DNA from: Robiginitalea aurantiaca
GTDB lineage: Bacteria; Bacteroidota; Bacteroidia; Flavobacteriales; Flavobacteriaceae
Length of the DNA: 64,000 nt
Direction: 5' to 3'
Assembly (NCBI RefSeq): GCF_030380815.1
Contig: NZ_JAUDUY010000004.1
Span: 336,355 to 400,354, forward strand
Shown: piece after piece, positions 17,307-26,573 of the stretch
Position numbering within the stretch: the stretch's first letter is position 1
Layout of the letters: each line of letters opens with the position of its first letter
Notes under the pieces: generated by a model
What the model was told of the DNA's origin: nothing
What the model saw: the letters and a program-made list of their open reading frames with translations, nothing else
Database searches by the model: none
Translations under genes and position numbers: made by a program

Positions 17307-18554
17307 ATGGCTGAGGTAATTCCTTTCCAGGCCACACGTCCTGCCCCTGATAAAGTGGCCCATGTGGTGTCGCGATCTTATGACGAGTACCGGCCCAAGG
17401 AACGCAAAGCGGTTATGGCCTATAATCCCTTTTCGTTTCTCCACATTATTGACCCGGGTTTTAAATTTCACAAAGAAGTACATGGGGCCCGGCGTTTTGC
17501 CATGGTACGCAATCGATACCTCGAATTCATGGAAGAGGGCATCCTGATGCGGGAAAAGACACCTTCTTATTATCTATACCGGACACAGCAAGATACTTAT
17601 ACCTCATGTGGAATTTTTTGCGCTACCGCCACAGATGATTATCGGAACGATGTAATACGCAAGCATGAGGAGACCCTTAGCTATAGGGAAACCCTCTTTG
17701 CCGACTATCTTCAGACTGTGAAATTCAATGCTGAACCCGTCCTGCTCACTTATCCTGACCAACCTCAGCTCGATTCCCTCTTCAGGGACATCATGAAGGA
17801 GACCCCTGAATATTTTTTCACCACAACAGACCAGGTGACACACCAATTGTGGGTTATTTCAGATCCGGATCGCATTGAGGGAATCCAGAAGGGCTTCGCC
17901 AAGGTGGAGACCTTGTATATCGCCGATGGGCATCACCGCAGCGCCTCCTCCGACCTTCTTGCCCGCAGAATGCAGCAGATATCAAATCCTGCTGCAACGG
18001 GCACCTACGGATACTTTATGAGTTACCTCATCCCGCAGTCCCAATTGAGAATCCGATCTTTTAGCCGGTTACTTTCGGGAGTGGGCCATCAGTACACGGA
18101 TGACATTCTGATTGGCCTGGATCGGCACTTCAGGATTCACGAAAAAGGCACAATGCCTTTTGAGCCTTCACAAAAACACGAGTTTTCGATGTATTTGCGG
18201 GGTGAATTTTATGCTTTAAAGCTCAGGAAGCATTCCCATTCCTTTGCGGATCCTCTGAGTGCGCTGGATACCCAAATCCTGTATCAAACCGTCTTAAAAC
18301 CACTTTTCGGGGTTCAGGATCTCAGGAAGGATTCCAGAATACATTATATCTGTGCGAGCCAGAACGCCATCAAGATGAAGAAATTGATCGATAAGGGAAC
18401 CTTCGATATCGGTTTTGGGATGACTCCCGTAGACGTTGAAGAACTCAAGGCCATTTCAGATGCAGGGCTTAAAATGCCCCCTAAGAGCACCTTCATCGAA
18501 CCCAAACTCCCCAGTGGGCTTACTATTTACGATTTCCAAAACCCGGACCTATGA
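17307..18554 (+). CDS. DUF1015 family protein
   Basis: Member of the widely conserved DUF1015 family (415 aa), sometimes annotated as an HTH-containing protein or SpsC-like without experimental support. The family motif ADGHHRSAS is present (about 211-219), as is the N-terminal Pro-Tyr/Asp pattern. No signal peptide or membrane segment, so cytosolic. The stop overlaps the start of the yggS-like gene (ATGA), indicating translational coupling. Linkage of DUF1015 to hydroxyacyl-CoA or hydroxy-acid dehydrogenase genes is common, but its reaction is unknown to me. Confidence 0.9.
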   Translation: MAEVIPFQATRPAPDKVAHVVSRSYDEYRPKERKAVMAYNPFSFLHIIDPGFKFHKEVHGARRFAMVRNRYLEFMEEGILMREKTPSYYLYRTQQDTYTSCGIFCATATDDYRNDVIRKHEETLSYRETLFADYLQTVKFNAEPVLLTYPDQPQLDSLFRDIMKETPEYFFTTTDQVTHQLWVISDPDRIEGIQKGFAKVETLYIADGHHRSASSDLLARRMQQISNPAATGTYGYFMSYLIPQSQLRIRSFSRLLSGVGHQYTDDILIGLDRHFRIHEKGTMPFEPSQKHEFSMYLRGEFYALKLRKHSHSFADPLSALDTQILYQTVLKPLFGVQDLRKDSRIHYICASQNAIKMKKLIDKGTFDIGFGMTPVDVEELKAISDAGLKMPPKSTFIEPKLPSGLTIYDFQNPDL

Positions 18555-19210
18555 GCATAAGCGAGAAACTACAGCAGATTGTAAAAACACTTCCTCCCGG
18601 GGTGACCCTGGTTGCTGTTTCCAAGACCAAAAGCGAAGATGATATCATGAAAGCCTACACGGCAGGTCAGCGCGTTTTCGGAGAAAATAAGGTCCAGGAA
18701 TTGGTGGGAAAATGGGAAGTGCTGCCCAAAGATATCCAATGGCATATGATCGGGCATTTACAGCGAAATAAGGTGAAATATATTGCGGGATTTGTGACCT
18801 TAATCCACGGTGTTGACAGCCTTCGATTGCTCAGGGAGATAAATAAAAGAGCTGCCCAGGCTGACCGGATTCAGGATTGCCTGCTGCAGGTCCATATTGC
18901 CAGCGAATCCACAAAATTTGGTTTTGATCAGGCCGAAATCGCCGAGGCAATGGAGATCATCAAAGCAAAACAACTTCCTAACATACGGGTACGGGGCCTT
19001 ATGGGAATGGCTACGTTCACGGAAGATCAGGCCCAGGTAAGGGGTGAATTCAGGTTTCTCAAGTCGCTGTTCGATGCGCTTGGAAAAGGAGATGAGACCT
19101 TTAATATCCTTTCCATGGGTATGAGCGGGGACTACCTTCTGGCAATTGAGGAGGGCAGTACCATGGTGCGTTTGGGAAGTAGTATCTTTGGGAGTCGAAA
19201 TACCCCCTGA
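18551..19210 (+). CDS. YggS family pyridoxal phosphate homeostasis protein
   Basis: PLP-binding protein of the YggS/PROSC family (219 aa, normal length), which helps balance free PLP rather than catalysing a known reaction. The PLP lysine is in LVAVSKTKSEDDI (about K25). Family motifs are FGENKVQEL, WHMIGHLQRNKVKY, the ESTKFGF motif and SMGMSGDYLLAIEEGSTMVRLGSSIFG. Its start overlaps the stop of DUF1015 by four bases. Confidence 0.95.
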   Translation: MSISEKLQQIVKTLPPGVTLVAVSKTKSEDDIMKAYTAGQRVFGENKVQELVGKWEVLPKDIQWHMIGHLQRNKVKYIAGFVTLIHGVDSLRLLREINKRAAQADRIQDCLLQVHIASESTKFGFDQAEIAEAMEIIKAKQLPNIRVRGLMGMATFTEDQAQVRGEFRFLKSLFDALGKGDETFNILSMGMSGDYLLAIEEGSTMVRLGSSIFGSRNTP

Positions 19211-19226
19211 GGGGAAAAAGATTACT

Positions 19227-20339
19227 ATGTACGCTATTCTGGATATAGAGACCACAGGTGGGAAGTACAACGAAGAAGCGATTACAGAAATCGCCATCCA
19301 TCGTTTTGACGGAGACCAGGTCGTGGACACCTTTATCAGCCTGATCAATCCAGAGCGGGAAATTCAGCCCTATGTACAAAAGTTGACGGGAATATACCCG
19401 AAAATGGTTCGAACGGCTCCAAAATTTTATCAGGTGGCAAAGCGGATTGTGGAGATTACCGAAGGAACGGTCCTGGTAGCTCACAATGCGATGTTCGATT
19501 ATCGGATACTGCGCACCGAATTTCGGAGGTTGGGATTCGATTTTCAACGGCAGACCCTTTGTACGGTAGCCCTTTCACAGCAGCTTATCCCGGAAGCAGA
19601 ATCGCATAGCCTGGGTAAACTGGTCCGATCCCTTGGCATTCCGGTAAGCGACAGACACCGGGCCAATGGCGATGCCCTTGCCACATTAAAACTCTTCCAG
19701 GTCCTGATGAACCGGGATATTAAAAAGGGCATTCTCAGGGAGGTCATCCGGGCCGAAGAGCACGGGGAACTCTCTTCCCGACAGCTCAAACTCGTGGCCT
19801 CCGTACCGCGGGACATTGGAGTCTACTATCTCTTTAACAAGGAAGGGGCTTTGATTTATCTGGGGAACAGCAGGAATATGCAGGCTGCGGTGAACGCCCA
19901 CTTTACAGGCGAACATCAACCCGGGCTGAGTCTGAGAAAGGAGACCCGGGAGGTTCAATTTGAACGTACGGGCAGTGAGCTGATGGCATTGCTGAAAACC
20001 CATATGGAACTGGTTACCAATCAGCCCGTCCACAACCAGCCCCTCAGATCTGCGGTAAAGCCGGAAAGGAATCAGATCCAGGTTAACGGCACCCCAATGT
20101 CGCTTGAGGGAAGGCAACTTTTGCTGGTGGATAAAGGGCGTAAAAACGGGGAGCGGTCGGCCATATGGCTGCAGGATAAAGAAGTGAAGGGGATTGGTTA
20201 TTATGAATTAAACCACCAAATCAATAATATTCATATCTTAGAAAACCTTCTTACCCCTGTATCCGACTCCACAGGGGCACTGGATGTGGTGATCGATTTC
20301 CTGAATAAAAAACCGATCCTGAAGGCTATTGAACTCTAA
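19227..20339 (+). CDS. DEDDh exonuclease fused to a GIY-YIG-like domain
   Basis: Two-part protein (370 aa from the ATG at 19227; upstream in-frame codons overlap the previous gene and are not used). The N-terminal 165 residues are a DnaQ-type 3'-5' exonuclease with intact acidic motifs: D6 and E8 in LDIETTG, D91 in AHNAMFDYR, and H144/D149 in HRANGDA. Residues about 195-275 match the GIY-YIG domain of UvrC/Cho (GVYY at 198-201, IYLG at 210-213). The positions of the catalytic Arg and Glu seem replaced (Ala in QAAV, Thr in MALLKT), so this half may not cut DNA. Such epsilon-UvrC-like fusions suggest a role in DNA repair. Confidence 0.85.
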   Translation: MYAILDIETTGGKYNEEAITEIAIHRFDGDQVVDTFISLINPEREIQPYVQKLTGIYPKMVRTAPKFYQVAKRIVEITEGTVLVAHNAMFDYRILRTEFRRLGFDFQRQTLCTVALSQQLIPEAESHSLGKLVRSLGIPVSDRHRANGDALATLKLFQVLMNRDIKKGILREVIRAEEHGELSSRQLKLVASVPRDIGVYYLFNKEGALIYLGNSRNMQAAVNAHFTGEHQPGLSLRKETREVQFERTGSELMALLKTHMELVTNQPVHNQPLRSAVKPERNQIQVNGTPMSLEGRQLLLVDKGRKNGERSAIWLQDKEVKGIGYYELNHQINNIHILENLLTPVSDSTGALDVVIDFLNKKPILKAIEL

Positions 20340-20348
20340 GATCCTGAT

Positions 20349-21197
20349 TTGAAAAACACCATAGTAAAGAAAGATTGGAGACATAAGCTTCACGAAATCA
20401 TTTACGAGGCAGATACGCCTATGGGCAAAGGGTTCGATCTGATTCTCATATTTGTGATCCTCCTGAGTGTGGTGCTGGTCATGCTGGAAAGCGTTACGGA
20501 ATTCGATCAAAAATACCACGATACCCTTTTCACAATGGAGTGGATCGTGACGATCTTTTTCACCATTGAGTACATCGCCAGGATTATATGTATCCGGAAA
20601 CCTACCAGCTATATTTTCAGCTTTTACGGCATCATTGACTTTCTTTCGACCATTCCCCTCTACCTCTCCTATCTCGTTGCCGGCTCCCAGGTATTGCTGG
20701 CCGTAAGGGCTTTCAGGCTTTTGCGTATTTTTCGGATCCTCAAACTGGTCCAATATATTGGGGAAGCCTCTCAATTGGGCACTGCCCTGAAGGCCAGCCG
20801 GACGAAGATTGCCGTTTTTATCTACGTTGTGCTTATCCTTTCGGTGATCATGGGAACCCTGATGTACCTTATCGAAAGTCCGGAAGCGGGGTTCACAAGC
20901 ATCCCCAGAAGCATTTACTGGACGATTGTTACCCTTACCACTGTGGGATATGGAGATATTGCGCCCCAGACTACCATGGGACAGTTTATCGCAACAGTGA
21001 TCATGATCCTGGGGTATGGGATCATTGCCGTGCCAACCGGTATTGTTACGGTGGAATTTGCCAAGCATGGAAGCAAGGGGAAGAACGCAGAGGACAAAAA
21101 TCTGGTCCATGTCAATACCCACTCCTGCTCATCGTGCGGGGTGGAAGGCCACAGAGATGACGCCACCCATTGTTTCAAATGCGGAGAGCTGCTCTGA
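20349..21197 (+). CDS. Voltage-gated-like potassium channel with C-terminal zinc ribbon
   Basis: Six-transmembrane cation channel of the Kv superfamily (282 aa). S1-S4 span about 28-145; S4 carries regularly spaced arginines (VRAFRLLRIFRILKL), as in a voltage sensor. The pore loop has the K+ selectivity filter TVGYGD (198-203) and S6 follows. The tail ends in a CxxC...CxxC motif (CSSC and CFKC), a small zinc ribbon. The start is TTG at 20349, 9 bases after the previous stop; no better ATG precedes the first membrane segment. The stop overlaps the miaA start (TGATG). Confidence 0.9.
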   Translation: MKNTIVKKDWRHKLHEIIYEADTPMGKGFDLILIFVILLSVVLVMLESVTEFDQKYHDTLFTMEWIVTIFFTIEYIARIICIRKPTSYIFSFYGIIDFLSTIPLYLSYLVAGSQVLLAVRAFRLLRIFRILKLVQYIGEASQLGTALKASRTKIAVFIYVVLILSVIMGTLMYLIESPEAGFTSIPRSIYWTIVTLTTVGYGDIAPQTTMGQFIATVIMILGYGIIAVPTGIVTVEFAKHGSKGKNAEDKNLVHVNTHSCSSCGVEGHRDDATHCFKCGELL

Positions 21198-22117
21198 TGG
21201 ACAAGTATTTGATCTCGATTTGCGGAGCTACCGGAATCGGTAAAACCCGGTGGGCCATACGCCTGGCACAACATTATAAAACAGAAATCCTCTCCGCGGA
21301 TTCGAGACAGTTTTACCGCGAAATGCGCATTGGGACGGCAGTCCCCTCAGCCTCCGAATTAGAAGCCGTTCCCCATCATTTCATACAGCATAAATCCATT
21401 CTCGAAACCTATACTGTCGGGGATTTTCAAAGGGAAGCTCTGGAGCGTATTGCGGACCTTTTTCAAGTACATGACCACCTTATCCTGGCAGGTGGCAGCG
21501 GGCTCTATCTGGACGCCGTAACCAGGGGGCTGGATGAATTCCCGGAGGTGACTCCCGGTGTGAGGGAGGACCTTGAACGAAAATACCGCGAAGAGGGAAT
21601 CAAGACCTTGCAGGACCTGCTCTATAAGGTCGACCCGGAATATCACAAAATCGTCGACTTACAAAACGTCAGAAGACTTGTTCGCGCCCTCGAAATTTGT
21701 ATCTCCAGCGGAAAGCCTTATAGTTCTTTCCTGGGAAAACCAAAATCACCCCAGGGCTTCAAACATATTGCATTGGGTATCGATGCCCCACGAGAGGTGA
21801 TCTATAGCAGAATCGACCAGAGGGTTGATCATATGATTGAACAGGGCCTCCTGGATGAAGTGATCGAATTACGCCAATATCGGGACCTGAACGCCATGCA
21901 AACCGTAGGATACCAGGAACTCTTTGCCTATCTGGACGGGGAGGTTGCTTTGGAGACCGCTATAGAGAACATCAAAAGAAATACGAGACGTTTTGCCAAA
22001 CGACAGGGGACCTGGTTTCGCAGGGATCCGAATATTTTCTGGATTCCCTTTGATGCTCCTGCTGAGACCGGTATAGCACTTGTGGAAAATCACATAAGAT
22101 CCCTCCATGGTCACTAA
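21197..22117 (+). CDS. miaA: tRNA dimethylallyltransferase
   Basis: Transfers a dimethylallyl group to A37 of tRNAs reading UNN codons. From the ATG at 21197 it is 306 aa, normal for MiaA; nine upstream in-frame codons lie inside the channel gene. The P-loop GATGIGKT is at 10-17, followed by SADSRQFYREMRIGTAVPS and the HHF motif of the DMAPP/tRNA site. Further family motifs are GGSGLYLDAV, and YGLL-type sequence as QTVGYQELFAYLDG. It starts on the stop of the channel gene and overlaps the gluconokinase gene by 11 bases. Confidence 0.97.
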   Translation: MDKYLISICGATGIGKTRWAIRLAQHYKTEILSADSRQFYREMRIGTAVPSASELEAVPHHFIQHKSILETYTVGDFQREALERIADLFQVHDHLILAGGSGLYLDAVTRGLDEFPEVTPGVREDLERKYREEGIKTLQDLLYKVDPEYHKIVDLQNVRRLVRALEICISSGKPYSSFLGKPKSPQGFKHIALGIDAPREVIYSRIDQRVDHMIEQGLLDEVIELRQYRDLNAMQTVGYQELFAYLDGEVALETAIENIKRNTRRFAKRQGTWFRRDPNIFWIPFDAPAETGIALVENHIRSLHGH

Positions 22118-22607
22118 AGAAAGAATATATATAATCATGGGTGTTTCCGGCTGTGGAAAGTCTACCCTGGGCAGGGTGCTGGCCGAACGTCTGGAGCTCC
22201 CTTTTTTTGATGGCGATGATTTTCATCCCCCTGAGAATATTGAAAAAATGTCCGGCGGTTTACCCCTGGACGATTCGGATCGGGAGGGGTGGCTCAGCAG
22301 ACTGAATGAGCTCTCCCTGCAGCACAAAAGCAAGGGGGCAGTAATTGCGTGTTCCGCACTTAAGGAGAGGTATCGCAAACGATTAGGGGCCGGTCTCGAA
22401 GGCAGTATCACCTGGGTATACCTGCATGGAAATTATCAAACAATACTGGAAAGAATCCGGGGCCGGGAATCTCATTTTATGCCATCCGCCCTGCTCAAAT
22501 CCCAGTTTGAAACCCTTGAACCTCCGCAATACGGTTTACATATCCCGGTCAGTCTTCCGGTTGCAGCGGCAGTTTTAAAAATTCAGGAGTACGTAAAACA
22601 GCTCTGA
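22107..22607 (+). CDS. Gluconokinase
   Basis: Small P-loop kinase (166 aa) that phosphorylates D-gluconate to 6-phosphogluconate. The P-loop is GVSGCGKST (about 12-20). The family signature FFDGDDFHPPENIEKMSGGLPLDDSDREGW covers substrate binding, and ACSALKERYRKRL and ESHFMPSALLKSQFETLE are typical GntK motifs. The start overlaps the end of miaA by 11 bases. No gluconate permease or dehydratase gene is nearby, so the source of gluconate is not explained by context. Confidence 0.93.
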   Translation: MVTKERIYIIMGVSGCGKSTLGRVLAERLELPFFDGDDFHPPENIEKMSGGLPLDDSDREGWLSRLNELSLQHKSKGAVIACSALKERYRKRLGAGLEGSITWVYLHGNYQTILERIRGRESHFMPSALLKSQFETLEPPQYGLHIPVSLPVAAAVLKIQEYVKQL

Positions 22608-22622
22608 AACGTTGATGCTCAG

Positions 22623-22652
22623 ATGTACGTAGGTACATGGAGTGCTTTTTTT
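22623..22652 (+). terminator. Weak hairpin with T-run between convergent genes
   Basis: Perfect 6-bp inverted repeat ATGTAC-GTAG-GTACAT (22623-22638), with a run of seven T starting about eight bases further. It lies between gntK-like and response-regulator genes, which converge. The gap before the T-run weakens the terminator call. Confidence 0.35.
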
Positions 22653-22655
22653 CCT

Positions 22656-23369
22656 TTAGGAATCAGTCGCCTTGACGACCAGGCGAAAGCCCTCCCCGTG
22701 AATATTCAGAATCTCCACGCTATCATCCCGCTTCAAATATTTCCTGAGCTTGGCAATGTAAACATCCATACTCCGGGAGGTGAAGTAATTATCATCCCTC
22801 CATATTTTGGTCAGGGCAAGCTCCCTGGGCATAAGGTCGTTTTCATGCAGGGCGAGCAATCGAAGTAGTTCATTCTCCTTTGGAGAAAGCTTATTGGGCT
22901 CCTCGTCTTTATATTTTAGGAAACGCAACTTTGAATTCAGATGAAAATTCCCGATCTGAAACTCAAACTGCTTGCTGTCCGCCAGGTTGTTGGATTCCTT
23001 GCGCAGAAGTAGTGCCTGTAGTTTGGCCAGGAGAACCTCAGAATCAAAAGGCTTATTCAGATAATCATCAGCCCCGGCTTTGTAGCCTTTAAGGACATCT
23101 TCCTTCATCGTTTTGGCAGTGAGGAAAACAATGGGGACGCTCTCATTCTTCTCACGAATCTCTCTGGCAAGGGTAAAGCCATCCTTATAGGGCATCATCA
23201 CATCGAGGATACAAACATCGTAGTTATCCTTCTTGAATTTTTCAAAACCCTCCATCCCATTCTTTGCCAGAGTGACATCGAAATCATTCATCGACAAGTA
23301 GTCCTTGAGCACGATTCCAAAATTCGGATCGTCTTCTACCAATAATATTTTCTTATTTGCTACTTCCAT
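22656..23369 (-). CDS. OmpR-family response regulator (RprY-like)
   Basis: Two-component response regulator (237 aa). The receiver domain (about 5-120) has the acidic pocket VEDD (12-14), the phospho-acceptor Asp56 in CILDVMMP and the conserved Lys of FLTAKT (about 105). A winged-helix DNA-binding domain follows (about 135-232), with the typical LSPKENELLRLL and MDVYIAKLRKYLK segments. It is 6 bases downstream of its kinase gene on the same strand, so the two form an operon. The pairing resembles RprX/RprY of Bacteroides. Target genes are not known from the sequence. Confidence 0.96.
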   Translation of the reverse strand: MEVANKKILLVEDDPNFGIVLKDYLSMNDFDVTLAKNGMEGFEKFKKDNYDVCILDVMMPYKDGFTLAREIREKNESVPIVFLTAKTMKEDVLKGYKAGADDYLNKPFDSEVLLAKLQALLLRKESNNLADSKQFEFQIGNFHLNSKLRFLKYKDEEPNKLSPKENELLRLLALHENDLMPRELALTKIWRDDNYFTSRSMDVYIAKLRKYLKRDDSVEILNIHGEGFRLVVKATDS

Positions 23370-23375
23370 AACTTG

Positions 23376-24956
23376 CTAAATTAATGGGAGTTTAATGTAA
23401 AAAGTGCTTCCTTTTCCTTTCTCACTTTCCACATAGACCTCTCCCTGATGGTCTTCAACTATTTTCTTGACATAGGCCAGTCCCAGCCCGTGTCCCTTTA
23501 CGTTGTGAATATCTCCGGTATGCTCCCGGTAAAATTTTTCAAAGATGCGTTTGGTCACCGCCTTGGACATTCCCGCACCCTGATCCTGGATTCGGATGAT
23601 CAGGTAGTTGTTGGCCACTTCGGTAAACACATCAATTTTTGGTGCTTCCGGGGAATATTTTACCGCATTGTCAAGCATATTGACAATCACATTCCCAAAA
23701 TGTGTTTTGTTGGCCAACACATCGCATCTCTCGGCATTCAAATGCGATTTGACGTAGCCTCCTCTATTCTGAACAATCAATCCTATGTGCGCAATGGCCT
23801 CATTGATTATTTGATGCGCATCGACACGCTCTTTACTGATATCGAGTTGGTTCTTTTCCAACTTGGAAATCCTCAGTACGTTTTCAACCTGGGCGTGCAT
23901 GCGTTTATTTTCATCCCGGATCATGTTTAAATACCGACCTACTTTCTCCGAATCACCCATGATTTTTGGATTCCTGATGGCTTCAACCGCAAGGTTTATA
24001 GTAGCTATCGGCGTTTTGAACTCATGGGTCATATTGTTGATGAAATCCGTTTTAATCTCTGAAATCTGCTTCTGACGGATTAATTGATAAATAGCACTGG
24101 CATAGGCGATCATGATAATTAGCGTAAATAGCAGGGATAAAACAGCCATTCCTACAATTGAGCGCACCAGGAAATCTTTTTTGTTGGGAAAGGAAATCAA
24201 AAGTGCAAAGTCCGTTTGGTCTTCGCTATCCCGGAACACCGGTGCCTTGTAATAACTATCCTTTTCGAGACTGAATTTCCTGGATTTTATCTTGGTCGGC
24301 AAGCCCCGGCTATAAACACCGTATTCATATTGAATGTCGAGGTTTCTGTTTTCGAGTTCCTGATTGAGCAGAAGTTCGATTTCCTCTCGTGTCACCCTTT
24401 CGTGTATCGGAACCCGATTGGCATAAACCCTGTAGACATCGTCAAACATTGCCTTTTCCATGGAGGAAATACCTCCGACTTTTTCCCATTTTTCGATAGG
24501 GCTCAACCGGTAGGCCTTCCCATCCAGACCGTACTCTTCTTTAAAGATGGTTTTTGTCCTCCGACTCGTAAAATTCTTTATCGTAGTCGTATCCGAGGAA
24601 TTTGAATTGTCAAAGAACGTAGAAGCTATATCGTAATCTTCTTCCAGAATCCCGTGAGAATAGAATAGAATTTCATTGGAATTCAAATCGCGGTCGATGA
24701 AGAAGATATTGCTGAGTTGGGTGCTTTTGAGATCCCCCAGGCTATCCTTTAAATTAAGGAAGCGCTCGGAGTAATCCTTCATTTCACGCTCCTCGATTTT
24801 TTCGGCTACCCTGCTCAAGACTTCGGTCACCGTATTGGAGAACTGTTCCTCCTTATCTTCAACAGAACGCTTAATCCAATATAACTGCACCGCTATTATC
24901 CCGACAAGAGAAAGGCTCATTAGAACCACCAGCAGCACAAACAATCTCTTATTCAT
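23376..24956 (-). CDS. Sensor histidine kinase (RprX-like)
   Basis: Membrane sensor kinase of 526 aa. Transmembrane segments at about 5-27 and 264-290 enclose an extracytoplasmic sensor domain of about 235 residues without recognised motifs. The HisKA domain has the phospho-acceptor His311 in NNMTHEFKTP. The ATPase domain shows the N box (NMLDNAVKYS), G1 (DQGAGMS), F (FEKFYRE) and G2 (GHGLGLAYVKKI) boxes. It is followed directly by its response regulator. Upstream on the minus strand a TATTTTTA element lies about 8 bases before the ATG, so it may have its own promoter although coaE ends 55 bases before it. Confidence 0.96.
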   Translation of the reverse strand: MNKRLFVLLVVLMSLSLVGIIAVQLYWIKRSVEDKEEQFSNTVTEVLSRVAEKIEEREMKDYSERFLNLKDSLGDLKSTQLSNIFFIDRDLNSNEILFYSHGILEEDYDIASTFFDNSNSSDTTTIKNFTSRRTKTIFKEEYGLDGKAYRLSPIEKWEKVGGISSMEKAMFDDVYRVYANRVPIHERVTREEIELLLNQELENRNLDIQYEYGVYSRGLPTKIKSRKFSLEKDSYYKAPVFRDSEDQTDFALLISFPNKKDFLVRSIVGMAVLSLLFTLIIMIAYASAIYQLIRQKQISEIKTDFINNMTHEFKTPIATINLAVEAIRNPKIMGDSEKVGRYLNMIRDENKRMHAQVENVLRISKLEKNQLDISKERVDAHQIINEAIAHIGLIVQNRGGYVKSHLNAERCDVLANKTHFGNVIVNMLDNAVKYSPEAPKIDVFTEVANNYLIIRIQDQGAGMSKAVTKRIFEKFYREHTGDIHNVKGHGLGLAYVKKIVEDHQGEVYVESEKGKGSTFYIKLPLI

Positions 24957-25011
24957 CGTTCAGGTAAAAATAAAAATTTAACATTTAGGGGGCGGTTGGT
25001 TTAACCTAACC

Positions 25012-25620
25012 TTAACAAAAGGATTCGTCCCCGGCCCCCGATAATTGGAGGAGTTCACGGTGTATGTCTTCAACTTGACGACGCGTATTTTCCAGGTTGG
25101 TGTTCTCGATGACGAAGTCCGCCAGGGGTATTTTATCGGAATCCTTCCATTGATTCTCCATTCGTTCCCGCACATCTGCTGCCTGAACGTCATCCCGTTC
25201 TACAACCCTTGCAATCCGCACTGATTCCGGCGCAGTAACCAGTATGGTACGGTCCAGATGCTTATTCCCTCTATTCTCCATGAGTATAGCGGCTTCCTGC
25301 AACACATACGGGGCTTTCTGAGCGGCACTCCACAAATTGAAATCCTCCCGGACAGCGGGATGAACCAGGGCATTCAGGGACGATAGAAGCTCAGGATCAG
25401 AAAAAACGCGGCCGGCGATCCATTGGCGATTCAGGCTGCCATCTTTATAAGCCTTTGTTCCCAATAGGGTTGTAATTGCTTCCCGGAGGTCCGTATCCCC
25501 ATTCATTAAGTCTTTTGCCCGCCTGTCCGAATCGTATACCGGGGCACCCAGCTCCCTGAAAAAAGAAGCCACGGTACTCTTTCCACTACCGATCCCCCCG
25601 GTCAGGCCTACACGGATCAT
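25012..25620 (-). CDS. coaE: Dephospho-CoA kinase
   Basis: Last step of coenzyme A synthesis, phosphorylating the 3'-hydroxyl of dephospho-CoA. 202 aa, typical length. The P-loop GGIGSGKST is at 9-17, followed by VYDSDRRAKDLM (the D-x-D substrate motif) and the FSDPELLSSLNALVHPAVREDF segment. The start overlaps the stop of the YbbR gene by four bases, so the two are translationally coupled. A second CoA gene, coaBC, is at 31145-32350 in a different operon. Confidence 0.96.
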   Translation of the reverse strand: MIRVGLTGGIGSGKSTVASFFRELGAPVYDSDRRAKDLMNGDTDLREAITTLLGTKAYKDGSLNRQWIAGRVFSDPELLSSLNALVHPAVREDFNLWSAAQKAPYVLQEAAILMENRGNKHLDRTILVTAPESVRIARVVERDDVQAADVRERMENQWKDSDKIPLADFVIENTNLENTRRQVEDIHRELLQLSGAGDESFC

Positions 25621-26570
25621 TCCCTTTTGGTGATAAATTCCACGGAAGTCTCAAGCAATTGCGTCTCGTGCACCCCCTCCGGTTTTACTGCCAGATTCAA
25701 CATCAAACGACCCGTTCCCGAAGACGGGGAGCTATAGTCTGCCACAAGACGAAAATCATTTGGACTCAAAGATTTTAGGCCTTCGATACGTCCCTTACAC
25801 AAGACCCCTACCATATCCGGAAATGTCTGAACCTTAAGGCTATCCGGAAGATTGATTACCTCTACAGGAACTTCGATCACCGCCTCTGAGAAACGCAGGA
25901 CCTTTCCAGTGACCTGTATGCGGTTCTGGGAGAATTCGGTATTTGGGAATTGCTCCCCGGGATCCAGGGATAATTCACTTACAAAATCCTGCTTTATGCC
26001 ACTGATTGGGAGGGGCTCGGTATAAATGACCTCTATGCTGTCGATTTCTGAAGGAGGGCCTAAAAGGTGTACCTGGGCCGGCTCCAGAACCAATGCTCCC
26101 TCGAGCATGTAATTCTGGGCAAAATCCAGCTCCCCGCCAATCTCCACGGGGACAGTCTTAGACCTGAGTTGTTGGAAATTCATAAAAAGCGTGTCGGAGG
26201 GAACCTGTAACAACCCGGTTCCCTGCCCAAGTTGTTCTTCTATCTGATCCCTGTAGGTTTGTGGACTGACAAAGTACCCTCTGTCGCCCTTTAGCGCTTC
26301 CCTGAGGTCAATATTGATTTCTTTGGGACTGAGCTGATACCGAAGTAACTGAAATCCGTTCGCCCGGATACGTACCGGGAGCTCTTCAGGGGGGGCATCG
26401 ATCAGTAAAGTCCCCTCCGGCTGATGGGTATAGTTCAGTGCAAATGCCACCGTATGCGAGTACGTCTCAGAGAGACGGGTGATAAACCAGGCCGTTATGG
26501 AAAATAAAAGGAAAAAGAGAAAAACCCGAACTCTCCGTTGTTTCATGCCAGACTGGAAATTTTTAATCAA
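25617..26570 (-). CDS. YbbR-like domain protein
   Basis: Membrane-anchored protein of 317 aa with one N-terminal transmembrane helix (about 15-35) and an extracytoplasmic part made of YbbR-like beta repeats. The ELPVRIRANGFQLLRYQ and EVPVEVINLPDSLKVQTFPDMVGVLCKG stretches are characteristic. YbbR proteins in other phyla are linked to the cyclic-di-AMP synthase, but no such gene is next to it here. The frame opens with a TTG (26570); an ATG at 26546 is an alternative that keeps the membrane helix. It sits between a glycosyltransferase gene and coaE, which it overlaps. Confidence 0.82.
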   Translation of the reverse strand: MIKNFQSGMKQRRVRVFLFFLLFSITAWFITRLSETYSHTVAFALNYTHQPEGTLLIDAPPEELPVRIRANGFQLLRYQLSPKEINIDLREALKGDRGYFVSPQTYRDQIEEQLGQGTGLLQVPSDTLFMNFQQLRSKTVPVEIGGELDFAQNYMLEGALVLEPAQVHLLGPPSEIDSIEVIYTEPLPISGIKQDFVSELSLDPGEQFPNTEFSQNRIQVTGKVLRFSEAVIEVPVEVINLPDSLKVQTFPDMVGVLCKGRIEGLKSLSPNDFRLVADYSSPSSGTGRLMLNLAVKPEGVHETQLLETSVEFITKRE

Positions 26571-26573
26571 AAC

